Positions 6,157-11,737 of a stretch of 11,737 nucleotides of DNA are shown one piece after another. Below the pieces are notes generated by a model. That model was not told the DNA's origin and searched no databases. It was given only the letters and a program-made list of their open reading frames with translations. The position numbers were made by a program, and so were the translations under genes. Origin of the DNA: CAYGJN01 sp964350135 (lineage in GTDB: Bacteria; Bdellovibrionota; Bacteriovoracia; Bacteriovoracales; Bacteriovoracaceae); assembly GCA_964350135.1 (NCBI GenBank), contig CAYGJN010000089.1:1-11737 (forward strand). Direction: 5' to 3'. Position 1 is the first letter of the stretch. Every line of letters begins with the position of its first letter.

Positions 6157-6981
6157 ATGAGCACAATAAAGAAAGTTTTTACACTTATTTTACTACTTCA
6201 AAGCATCCAGTCTTATGGTTTTGAAGACACAATTAGATGGCTCGCATCATCATCTGGGAAGATACCTTTCAAGACTTCTAAAGGCAGTAATGACAAAGGT
6301 GATCTCTATTTAAACCTTAATAGAAGGGCCATCAAAATTGACAAGAATGTCTCTCTAGGAGCAATTGCATATTCTCTCTATCGCGGACCGGTATGGGGAG
6401 AAAAAGGAAGCATGAAAAAACTCTTGAGAATAAATCCAGCTTTAAAAAATAACCCAAATGCTTTTATTGAAAAAAATGACACTCTTTTTGTTCTTTCAAC
6501 TGAGCTTAGTAAATGTAACACCGAGATCAGAAAAGGACATTATTATGTAAAAAAATTAGTTTATTCAAAAAGGTCTAAGAGAAAACTTGTCAAAAAATGC
6601 TCTCGAGACAATAACGCAATTTCTCTTAAAATGAATCCACATAAAAAAATTAGCCGAATGCCTGCAAGTATTGAACCTCAAGCTGATGAAATTCAAGCTC
6701 AGCCAAAAAACCTTGAGAATCTAAAAGAGATAATGCTCACGAAGCCTTTAGAGTCTACAGTAGTTAAAGCAGGGGAAGTAAACTTCTCATGGGAAAGACC
6801 TAAAGGTGTAAGAGATGTTGTTCTTTTTCAAATTCAAACCGCAGATGGTGATGATGTCTATAAAAGAAGCACCACGGGTACGAGAAGAACCAAATGGCTT
6901 ACAAAGGGTGATTATAGGTGGCGTCTAAGTGGGGACGATAGTATTAAAGACGATTCTTGGATTTATTTTTCCGTGAAGTAG
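6157..6981 (+). CDS. Exported protein with LysM-like and FecR-C/Ig-like domains
   Basis: 274 aa from ATG, with GAGGG six bases upstream. The signal peptide spans residues 1-21 (KK, then FTLILLLQSI, cut near SYG). Residues 59-113 (IKIDKNVSLGAIAYSLY...LLRINPALK...IEKNDTLFVL) resemble a LysM peptidoglycan-binding domain, with a start-up segment, N-P in the second helix and a closing 'LFVL' strand. A basic linker around 125-150 follows, then a Pro/Gln/Glu-rich stretch (165-190). The C-terminal part (199-274), KPLESTVVKAGEVNFSWERP..., ...LTKGDYRWRL, has the W-(x)-W pattern of the Ig-like repeat found at the C-terminus of FecR-type proteins. It is probably periplasmic and attached to the cell wall. 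It is transcribed divergently from the ffs-dnaX operon. The last 38 bases overlap the convergent gene at 6944. Specific function unknown. Confidence 0.8.
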   Translation: MSTIKKVFTLILLLQSIQSYGFEDTIRWLASSSGKIPFKTSKGSNDKGDLYLNLNRRAIKIDKNVSLGAIAYSLYRGPVWGEKGSMKKLLRINPALKNNPNAFIEKNDTLFVLSTELSKCNTEIRKGHYYVKKLVYSKRSKRKLVKKCSRDNNAISLKMNPHKKISRMPASIEPQADEIQAQPKNLENLKEIMLTKPLESTVVKAGEVNFSWERPKGVRDVVLFQIQTADGDDVYKRSTTGTRRTKWLTKGDYRWRLSGDDSIKDDSWIYFSVK

Positions 6982-7519
6982 AGTTCTTTTTATCAAACTC
7001 TTTCATTTCCTTAACCATTTTCACAACACTCTTGCAGGCAATAAAATTATCATTTACAAAATAATTTCTCTTCGATTTTTTACAAGCAATAGAAGTAAAT
7101 GAACCTTTACCCTTATTATTTTTGCATTTATTTGTTTTTATAAATTTATCCAGTCTCTTTTGAGGTAAATGAAAACAAGCTTTCTCACCTGTTGTTAACC
7201 AGTACTTTGTAGTTCGAGAAACAGCCTCGTTGCAAGAGTGCTTATCTTTAAAATAATGAAAGGTCTTAATCTCAGAGCGAGTTTTCTTAGGCATAAGCAT
7301 TGTTTTTTGAAGTTCTTTGGCGACATTATCAGTGCATATAATAGAGTTCTTGGAAGTTTTAAGTAATGAGCAAAGTAATTCATTTTTTGATTGGGTACTA
7401 ATAAAGCTGTCGGGATTTCCATTAAATACTATGCAGTTATATCCAGGCCCGCTAATCCAGATCTTTCCAAAAGTCTGAAGACTACTTAAAGAAACAAGAA
7501 TAATTGCTATTTTTATCAT
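6944..7519 (-). CDS. Secreted cysteine-rich basic protein of unknown function
   Basis: 191 aa. Residues 1-18 form a signal peptide (MIKIAIILVSLSSLQTFG). The mature part has eight cysteines (29, 50, 62, 96, 115, 132, 146, 162), an even number that fits disulphide bonds after export. The region from 125 onward is rich in Lys and Asn, with a very basic tail. No family was recognised. Starting at the ATG gives a complete signal peptide, but no SD precedes it, and a promoter -10 sits five bases upstream, suggesting leaderless translation. Its 3' end overlaps the end of the LysM-like gene by 38 bases, tail to tail. The coherent signal peptide and spaced cysteines argue for a real gene; a second minus-strand frame inside it (7195-7422) is a shadow. 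Confidence 0.68.
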   Translation of the reverse strand: MIKIAIILVSLSSLQTFGKIWISGPGYNCIVFNGNPDSFISTQSKNELLCSLLKTSKNSIICTDNVAKELQKTMLMPKKTRSEIKTFHYFKDKHSCNEAVSRTTKYWLTTGEKACFHLPQKRLDKFIKTNKCKNNKGKGSFTSIACKKSKRNYFVNDNFIACKSVVKMVKEMKEFDKKNSTSRKNKSKNRL

Positions 7520-7524
7520 GACTT

Positions 7525-7554
7525 TTTATACAAGCTTAATAGTCATATTGCCAA
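7525..7554 (-). promoter_or_regulatory. Promoter for the cysteine-rich secreted protein, nearly leaderless
   Basis: Minus strand: -35 TTGGCA (7554-7549), 18-base spacer, -10 TATAAA (7530-7525). Both boxes match the consensus at five of six positions. Transcription would start at or within a base or two of the ATG at 7519, leaving no room for a ribosome binding site. Confidence 0.55.
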
Positions 7555-7594
7555 GGGCAAAACCCTATGATAACTCTTCACAGTATTAAGGGAG
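7554..7594 (+). promoter_or_regulatory. Leader of the beta-barrel gene: small inverted repeat, -10 candidate and SD
   Basis: AGGG-CAAAA-CCCT (7554-7566) is a 4-bp inverted repeat lying between the two divergent genes and could be an operator or a small hairpin. TATGAT (7566-7571) is a five-of-six -10 match but lacks a good -35 at normal spacing. AAGGGAG (7588-7594) is a strong SD four bases before the ATG at 7599. Confidence 0.4.
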
Positions 7595-7598
7595 CCCC

Positions 7599-8576
7599 AT
7601 GAAGATTTCACTCTGTTTATTATTTTTTACATCTATTTCCTTAGCTGAAACTGTTTTAGAAAAAGATGCTACTCAGCTAAAAGTTGCGAATCAAAAAGAT
7701 AATAAAATACAAGTAAACGGAAAAATTAGCTATGAAGGGCTTAGTTCATCTGAAGATAATGAAAGAGAAATTGAATACTCAAATCAAGAACTTGAAATGG
7801 GTATTAAATACAAATTAAAAAACAAGGACTCTCTAAGTCTTAAAACAACCATCAAACATACTGACTTTGGAACAGATCTTTTATTCCCAGCTCTAGGCCC
7901 TGATTCTATAAAAGATTTTACAACTAATAAAACCAGTATCTCTCATAACAAAAAATTTGTTTCTAAAAGTAAACTTTCTACTTCTCTTTCAATAAGCTCA
8001 GTTAATGAAACTCCTTATAAAGAAGCTGAGGATAATACGTACTCTGTTAATACCATGTATACCCTGCCTGTTAGCAAATCAAACTTTTGGTTATTGGGCA
8101 TTAATTATTCTTTTTCTGAAAATAACGACAAAAATATACCATTTCCAATTATTTCTTACTCATATAACCCTAGTAAAAATTTCAATGCTCTCATTGGACT
8201 TCCTTTAAGTCTTCAGTATAGTCCAAACTCTGAATTTTCAATCACGTCAAAATATACTCCACCGCAATCTTTAAAACTAAAAGCTAGTTATAAAATAGAT
8301 CAATCTAATACTGGCTATATAAGTTATATGATTTCAAACCCTCAGGCCTTTCGCCCAAGTCAAAGGTTTGATAAAGAAACTTTTCTTTTTTATAACGAGA
8401 AAAAATACTCTGCAGGTGTAAACTCTAAAATAACAAAGTCATTGTTTTTTGATTTAAATGCCTTATACCTTTATGACAGAGAGATCTGGGTTGAAAAAGA
8501 TAGTGATGACGAAACCGATGTCTTAGGTATTAGAAACGAATTTAGACTTCAAAGCTCTCTCGCCCTAAGCTTTTAA
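7599..8576 (+). CDS. Outer-membrane beta-barrel protein
   Basis: 325 aa with a signal peptide (residues 1-16, cut after SLA) and a strong SD. The mature chain consists of alternating polar and hydrophobic strands rich in Ser, Asn, Lys and Tyr with no helical or membrane-helix segment, and it ends ...SSLALSF, the terminal Phe typical of BamA-assembled barrels. Roughly 10-14 strands can be imagined from the pattern; no exact count is claimed. The central part (PFPIISYSYNPSKNFNALIG) recalls small uncharacterised barrel families such as DUF6268, but this is only an impression. The transported solute or other role is unknown. The HD-domain gene starts 34 bases downstream on the same strand and is probably co-transcribed. 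Confidence 0.8.
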   Translation: MKISLCLLFFTSISLAETVLEKDATQLKVANQKDNKIQVNGKISYEGLSSSEDNEREIEYSNQELEMGIKYKLKNKDSLSLKTTIKHTDFGTDLLFPALGPDSIKDFTTNKTSISHNKKFVSKSKLSTSLSISSVNETPYKEAEDNTYSVNTMYTLPVSKSNFWLLGINYSFSENNDKNIPFPIISYSYNPSKNFNALIGLPLSLQYSPNSEFSITSKYTPPQSLKLKASYKIDQSNTGYISYMISNPQAFRPSQRFDKETFLFYNEKKYSAGVNSKITKSLFFDLNALYLYDREIWVEKDSDDETDVLGIRNEFRLQSSLALSF

Positions 8577-8610
8577 AAGATTGGAATGAGTCTTGCACCA
8601 TTAAATCTAA

Positions 8611-9423
8611 ATGAGTGCAATTACTAGAAACTATATTTTATATGGTCTTGTAACCTGTTTATATTTAACAGGTTCTTACGCTGGTTCTTGCTTAGCAACT
8701 ATTACCAATGTGCTAACGCCTATTCAGGCCGTCAAAAAACTAGACACTTCCCTAGATGGAATCGGTGCAGATCTTAACCCTAAGGTTATTCACCAAACTC
8801 TAGAGACACCTCTGTTTAACCCTAGTGCTCTAATTAATTCTTTAGCAAAAGATGACACCTTAAAAGAGCTCTTTGAATCGTCCGCCGGAAAAAGTGGAGG
8901 GTACAGCATAAGGTCCCATGTTCTTAGACTTTTTGAGATTATGACAACACAGCTGCCAGCAATAGATTATTTTATTCATATAAAAGCCTCTCCCAAAGTT
9001 GATCTCTTAAAAACAATGAGAATAACTGCTGCCCTTCATGATATTGGCAAACCTATTTCAGCAAGTTTTACAGGCGAAGATACTCAAGATTTATTTAACT
9101 TACCTCTTCTAAAAGAATTAATGAGAAAACTAAAATTTACCAAAGAAGAAACAACTCTCTCTCACTCTTTAGTTGGAGCTGGTGTTTTTGGAAATCTAAT
9201 TCAGGGCAAAATAACTGTTAATGAAGCTTATCTAAGGTTAAGCGAGCTTGCTGAACTGAATAATTTAGCTATCGCTGATTATTACCAGCTGCAATTATTC
9301 TTCTTTACAATAGACGCTGCTGCTTATGATTCTCTCAAGGAAACCATCTTTGTTGAAAGCAATAGGATTCTCTATCTCAACTCTCCACTGGTCAGGACCC
9401 TAGAGGAAAATATTGATTTCTAA
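8611..9423 (+). CDS. HD-domain phosphohydrolase-like protein with export signal
   Basis: 270 aa. An HD domain is clear: His103 (SIRSHVLRLF), His143-Asp144 in AALHDIGKP, His185 (LSHSLVGAGVF) and a later Asp, either Asp223 or Asp235. These are the metal ligands of HD phosphohydrolases, which cleave nucleotides, nucleic acids or phosphoesters. Residues 8-28 (YILYGLVTCLYLTGSYAGSC) look like a signal peptide, with a possible weak lipobox AGSC at Cys27, so the enzyme may act outside the cytoplasm. That is unusual for HD proteins and could equally be a membrane anchor. The substrate cannot be read from sequence. No clear SD precedes the ATG; the gene lies 34 bases after the beta-barrel gene and is probably in its operon. 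No terminator follows directly. Confidence 0.8.
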   Translation: MSAITRNYILYGLVTCLYLTGSYAGSCLATITNVLTPIQAVKKLDTSLDGIGADLNPKVIHQTLETPLFNPSALINSLAKDDTLKELFESSAGKSGGYSIRSHVLRLFEIMTTQLPAIDYFIHIKASPKVDLLKTMRITAALHDIGKPISASFTGEDTQDLFNLPLLKELMRKLKFTKEETTLSHSLVGAGVFGNLIQGKITVNEAYLRLSELAELNNLAIADYYQLQLFFFTIDAAAYDSLKETIFVESNRILYLNSPLVRTLEENIDF

Positions 9424-9426
9424 ATT

Positions 9427-9497
9427 TGCTATAGCAGAAATGTGTAACATATTGTAAAAATGAATCGCAATATATGCAGAAGCGTTAGCGCCTGCAT
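9427..9497 (+). repeat. Cluster of inverted repeats in the gap before tRNA-Ser
   Basis: Three structures follow one another. TGCTATAGCA (9427-9436) is a perfect 10-bp palindrome four bases after the HD gene stop. ATATTG (9449-9454) pairs with CAATAT (9468-9473). ATGCAG (9474-9479) pairs with CTGCAT (9492-9497), with an inner GCG/CGC pair, a TTAG loop and an AA bulge. None has a following T-run, so they are not ordinary terminators. A 20-codon frame from 9460 lacks an SD and is not called. The remaining bases up to 9541 show nothing recognisable and no clear tRNA promoter. Confidence 0.5.
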
Positions 9498-9541
9498 TGC
9501 ATGGGCGGATTACTTAAGGTAAAAAACGAATCCTCATATAT

Positions 9542-9631
9542 GGAGAATTGGCCGAGTGGTCGAAGGCGCACGCTTGGAAAGCGTGTATACGGGCAACCGT
9601 ATCAAGGGTTCGAATCCCTTATTCTCCGCCA
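9542..9631 (+). tRNA. serX: tRNA-Ser, anticodon GGA
   Basis: A complete class II tRNA. The acceptor stem is GGAGAAT/ATTCTCC (9542-9548 with 9621-9627), with discriminator G and encoded CCA (9629-9631). The anticodon stem CACGC/GCGTG encloses loop TTGGAAA, with anticodon GGA at 9576-9578 reading UCC and UCU. The long variable arm pairs ATACGG with CCGTAT around GCAA, as required for serine tRNAs, and the T arm is AAGGG-TTCGAAT-CCCTT. The symbol is generic. A run of six T follows at 9647-9652 without a stem. Confidence 0.98.
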
Positions 9632-9692
9632 CATTACCGCAGCAACTTTTTTAACTTTTAATTTTAAGTAGTTAGAAAAACAGTTCAAAAAC

Positions 9693-9710
9693 TCAGGACC
9701 ATATCAGGAC
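9693..9710 (+). repeat. Short direct repeat TCAGGAC x2
   Basis: TCAGGAC occurs at 9693-9699 and 9704-9710, eleven bases apart, i.e. about one helical turn. The second copy touches the stop codon of the lipoprotein gene ending at 9710. A third copy is at 9392-9398, on the other side of the tRNA. This could be a protein-binding site, perhaps for the recombinase, but the repeat is short. Confidence 0.3.
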
Positions 9711-10012
9711 TATTTGCATTTAAAAACTAGTGTAACCCAAGGATTATTCACCGAAACAAAACCTTCATGATGAGCTTTTACATCCTGAGTCTTCTTAAGC
9801 ACCTCATAGCCTTTTGGGCATTTTTTATCAATCATTTCAAATGCAACAGCTTTTGGCTGCTTATCAAATCTGAAGTGTTCGATATCCGCATAAGTAATAG
9901 TTCCACCATCTTTCACTTCTTCCTTCATTAAGACATGCTCTTTCATTTGCTTCGTACCTTGCTTGATCGCACAAGAACAAAAAAGAAACATACTGACTAG
10001 TAGAAACTTCAT
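9710..10012 (-). CDS. Small putative lipoprotein of unknown function
   Basis: 100 aa. The N-terminus MKFLLVSMFLFCSC is a short lipoprotein-type signal; Cys14 with Ser at -1 is the likely lipidated residue, with a slightly irregular lipobox. The mature part includes GGTITYADIEHFRFD and a C-terminal stretch CPKGYEVLKK...PWVTLVFKC, where two cysteines (near 65 and 99) could pair. 'CP.GY.V' followed by a strand ending in Cys suggests a small secreted fold; no family name can be given. AAAGGA lies seven bases upstream of the ATG and overlaps the stop of the preceding gene, four bases away, so the two lipoproteins form an operon. Confidence 0.7.
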   Translation of the reverse strand: MKFLLVSMFLFCSCAIKQGTKQMKEHVLMKEEVKDGGTITYADIEHFRFDKQPKAVAFEMIDKKCPKGYEVLKKTQDVKAHHEGFVSVNNPWVTLVFKCK

Positions 10013-10016
10013 TACA

Positions 10017-10424
10017 TTATCCTTTGCTAGTATTATTCAAAACTTCGGATGCATTAAAGCAATACTTATCTTTAATTTCTTTATCACTTAGACGAACAAC
10101 ACCCTCAACAATATCTAGACCAACATTTTGAGTTAAAAACAACCCTGTCGCTAAAGCTATTTGCTCTTGAGACCCTTTAGAATTATCAAGACAAAAGAAC
10201 TGCTTTTTCTCTGCAGCTGCAAGCTCAGAGGCCCTTCTTAAAAATCTTTTGTGTGCAACCTCAGAACCTGCATCGGAATACTTTAATCGATAAACATTCT
10301 TTTGAATTTTAAATTCTTCATATCCTGTTCTATGAAGACCATTTGCTCCAGCTTTTTGATATGGTGGAGTTCCACAACCGATCAAAGAAAATAAAGCAAG
10401 AATCAAAATAAATTTTGTCTTCAT
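10017..10424 (-). CDS. Lipoprotein resembling the CC0125/CC1285 family
   Basis: 135 aa. The signal peptide ends in a canonical lipobox, LIGC, with Cys17 followed by GTPPYQ. The next part, GYEEFKIQKNVYRLKYSD...RFLRRASELAAAE...FF (35-95), follows the layout of the CC0125/CC1285 family of small lipoproteins: GY, then a strand, then a helix with RA(A/S)EL, then 'F'. The family has no known function. Two further cysteines (near 97 and 122) may form a disulphide. AAAGGGG (10431-10437) lies six bases upstream of the ATG, and an extended -10 promoter lies within the end of the integrase gene. Confidence 0.75.
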   Translation of the reverse strand: MKTKFILILALFSLIGCGTPPYQKAGANGLHRTGYEEFKIQKNVYRLKYSDAGSEVAHKRFLRRASELAAAEKKQFFCLDNSKGSQEQIALATGLFLTQNVGLDIVEGVVRLSDKEIKDKYCFNASEVLNNTSKG

Positions 10425-10449
10425 AAACTACCCCTTTCGATGATTTGTT

Positions 10450-10458
10450 ATTATAGCA
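10450..10458 (-). promoter_or_regulatory. Extended -10 promoter for the lipoprotein pair
   Basis: Minus strand TGC-TATAAT (10458-10450): a perfect -10 with the upstream TG, so a weak -35 would be tolerated. It overlaps the stop codon of the integrase gene. Predicted start near 10443, about 19 bases before the ATG at 10424. AGCAC/GTGCT (10455-10459 with 10469-10473) forms an inverted repeat over the same bases. Confidence 0.65.
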
Positions 10459-11545
10459 CGGAAAAACGGTGCTCAGACAAACAGTCCTTGTTTAATCCAA
10501 AATCGACAACATTAGAATTGGCAGCCATATAGCTCGGATGCAAATGAGCATAATGCTTTTCTGTTATCTCTACGGAATGATGCCCAAGGTTTTTTGAAAG
10601 CAAAAAGATATCCCCACCAGACATACACCAATTACTGGCCATGGTAGTTCTTAAGTTTTTAAACTTGATCGACCTAACTTCAGCTTGCTCAACATGCCTT
10701 CTAAACTCTCTATCTCCTAAATGCATATAGCCCACAGGTTCACCGTTGGGCTTAACAAAAACATACTCAAGTGATTTCGAGGTGACTCTTAAATTGCTCA
10801 AGCAGCGAAACACACTATCACTCATAGATATCCTGCGAATTTTACGAGATTTTGTTGTTTCTTTTAAGCCATAGCGGTCCCTAGACCTAGACACCGTGAT
10901 AATCCTTTTATCAAGATCAATTGCTGACCACAAAAGCCCAGCCAACTCAGACTTCCTAAGTCCATGATTAATTGCAACGAGATACAAAGGAAAGAGATAT
11001 GAATCCTTAACTGAATTCAAAAATCGATCTATTTCAGCTGGTAGCCAGTACTCCAAGTCCTCTTCTTGAATATTAATTTTTTGTAACCCTTTTAATGGAT
11101 TCCTGTGAATCATTTGAGACTTTTCTGCAAAGTAAAAAATGCTTTTAAAAACTGTAAGTATCAAATTCGACCTTCGCGGGGACAGTTTGCTATCAGTTAA
11201 CAGCTGCGCCTTTAACACCTCTCCATCAGAAAAGTTAAAAGACTTCATTGATTTCCCATTAAACCTAGCCAGCAAATGATTCTTGAGCACACTTGCATAC
11301 TGATCCCTGGTTCTGTTCGCCTTGTCGGATTTACTGCTAAGCCATAGCGATGCAACATCCTCAAAGCTTCTGTCCTGAATGATCTCTTCGCCAATACTGA
11401 GAAACCTTTCTCGCTCTGCAACCTTAATAGCTTTCCAGTTGGCAGCATCTGTTTTTCTTCTAAACCACTTAGAACGAAGCCTATGTCCATTGAGATAATA
11501 TGACTCCCGATAAACATAACCGTTCTTTCGTTTACTCTTTTCCAT
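10451..11545 (-). CDS. Tyrosine recombinase / phage-type integrase
   Basis: 364 aa. Residues 1-60 form an arm-binding-type domain (KNGYVYRESYYLNGHRLRSKWF). Residues 62-145 are a SAM-like core-binding domain, and 165-340 the catalytic domain. Catalytic residues: Arg197 (HGLRKSEL), Lys232 (TTKSRKIRRI), Arg299 in the box KNLRT, His322 (LGHHS) and nucleophile Tyr332 (KHYAHL). The usual His of HxLRH is Lys296 here; His/Trp variation is tolerated in this family, so activity is possible but untested. Length and layout fit an active site-specific recombinase rather than a remnant. The ATG is chosen because AAAGGAGGT (11551-11559) stands five bases upstream, the strongest SD in the window. The last ~30 residues extend past the nucleophile. 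Confidence 0.93.
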   Translation of the reverse strand: MEKSKRKNGYVYRESYYLNGHRLRSKWFRRKTDAANWKAIKVAERERFLSIGEEIIQDRSFEDVASLWLSSKSDKANRTRDQYASVLKNHLLARFNGKSMKSFNFSDGEVLKAQLLTDSKLSPRRSNLILTVFKSIFYFAEKSQMIHRNPLKGLQKINIQEEDLEYWLPAEIDRFLNSVKDSYLFPLYLVAINHGLRKSELAGLLWSAIDLDKRIITVSRSRDRYGLKETTKSRKIRRISMSDSVFRCLSNLRVTSKSLEYVFVKPNGEPVGYMHLGDREFRRHVEQAEVRSIKFKNLRTTMASNWCMSGGDIFLLSKNLGHHSVEITEKHYAHLHPSYMAANSNVVDFGLNKDCLSEHRFSVL

Positions 11546-11550
11546 ACTGA

Positions 11551-11559
11551 ACCTCCTTT
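11551..11559 (-). promoter_or_regulatory. Strong ribosome binding site of the integrase gene
   Basis: AAAGGAGGT on the minus strand, near-perfect complement to the 16S 3' end, five bases before the ATG at 11545. It decides the start and implies efficient translation once transcribed. Confidence 0.85.
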
Positions 11560-11601
11560 AAAATTAGAGATTCAGCCCTATACCCAATATTCGAATGTTG
11601 A

Positions 11602-11629
11602 AGTTCGAGACCCGTGAAGAATCCGAACT
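11602..11629. promoter_or_regulatory. Inverted repeat in the integrase leader, possible operator
   Basis: AGTTCG (11602-11607) and CGAACT (11624-11629) form a perfect 6-bp inverted repeat, with a 16-base gap, at the predicted transcription start of the integrase gene. A perfect 8-bp palindrome ATTCGAAT lies at 11589-11596. Both share TTCG and could bind a repressor or the recombinase itself. Confidence 0.4.
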
Positions 11630-11636
11630 GTTGGTC

Positions 11637-11665
11637 ATAATAGATATAGAGCAATAACATGTGAA
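11637..11665 (-). promoter_or_regulatory. Sigma70-type promoter of the integrase gene
   Basis: Minus strand -35 TTCACA (11665-11660), 17-base spacer, -10 TATTAT (11642-11637); each box matches the consensus at five of six positions. Predicted start near 11630, giving a leader of about 85 bases. Beyond it, 11666-11737 shows only a C8 run (11692-11699) and no gene. Confidence 0.65.
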
Positions 11666-11737
11666 GCATTTTTGTACCCCTAACTTTTTCTCCCCCCCCT
11701 TGTTGTTACACTTCCAATAACAGCATTTGCACCACTC

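Larger units (their letters stand above)
9632..11737. mobile_element. Possible end of an integrated element next to tRNA-Ser
   Basis: A tyrosine recombinase gene lies 820 bases from the 3' end of an intact tRNA-Ser, the usual target of such enzymes. Two small lipoprotein genes lie between. No second copy of the tRNA 3' end is visible in the window, so the other attachment site would be outside it, or the recombinase may be unrelated to the tRNA. The integrase reads toward the tRNA. The right-hand limit is not seen. Confidence 0.3.

Noticed and set aside
7195..7422. 75-codon minus-strand frame inside the cysteine-rich gene
   Set aside because: Same strand, other frame, without a signal peptide or SD; the longer frame is better supported.
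8005..8208. 67-codon frame inside the beta-barrel gene
   Set aside because: Shadow of the barrel frame, which has a signal peptide and terminal Phe.
9460..9522. 20-codon frame in the gap before tRNA-Ser
   Set aside because: No SD, overlaps the stem-loops, and its composition is not informative.
11245..11517. 90-codon frame inside the integrase gene
   Set aside because: Alternative frame of a gene with clear recombinase motifs.
11581..11629. Second tRNA-end-like sequence (TTCGAGACCC) as an attachment site
   Set aside because: It shares only the general T-loop look with the tRNA-Ser end; there is no run of identity to GGGTTCGAATCCC, so it is not a direct repeat.
1..11737. CRISPR array, insertion sequence ends, or replication origin
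   Set aside because: No regularly spaced repeats, no transposase and no DnaA-box cluster were seen on either strand.

Overview
The window reads as AT-rich chromosomal DNA from a Gram-negative bacterium of the Bdellovibrio-like predators, most likely Bacteriovoracales (Bacteriovorax or Halobacteriovorax type). The clues are a MglA GTPase very close to that of Myxococcus, tight coupling of polarity genes to dnaX-ybaB-recR, many exported proteins and lipoproteins of unknown function, and low GC. This placement is an inference from gene content; no ribosomal RNA is present.

Left edge (1-1931, + strand): the C-terminal part of a secreted-type zinc carboxypeptidase (M14), a clear intrinsic terminator, and a cytosolic alpha/beta-hydrolase with a lipase-like Ser-Asp-His triad.

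Central operon (6076 down to 1939, - strand): a good sigma70 promoter drives a small SRP RNA (ffs). Twenty bases after it comes dnaX, then ybaB, recR, a roadblock/LC7 protein, mglA and a small LETM1-like membrane protein. Junctions are 0-10 bases or 1-base TAATG overlaps, so this looks like one transcript joining protein targeting, replication and recombination, and cell-polarity control. dnaX has an A9 tract with stop codons just beyond it in both alternative frames, a likely tau/gamma switch.

Envelope block (6118-9423): divergent from the operon lies an exported LysM/FecR-C-like protein whose ribosome binding site is held in a hairpin. It is followed by a convergent, overlapping cysteine-rich secreted protein with a promoter almost on its start codon, an outer-membrane beta-barrel protein, and an HD-domain protein with an export signal.

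Right edge (9424-11737): a structured non-coding stretch, tRNA-Ser(GGA), two small lipoproteins with their own promoter, and a tyrosine recombinase with a strong SD and promoter. The tRNA plus integrase arrangement suggests one end of an integrated element, but no second attachment site is visible in the window.
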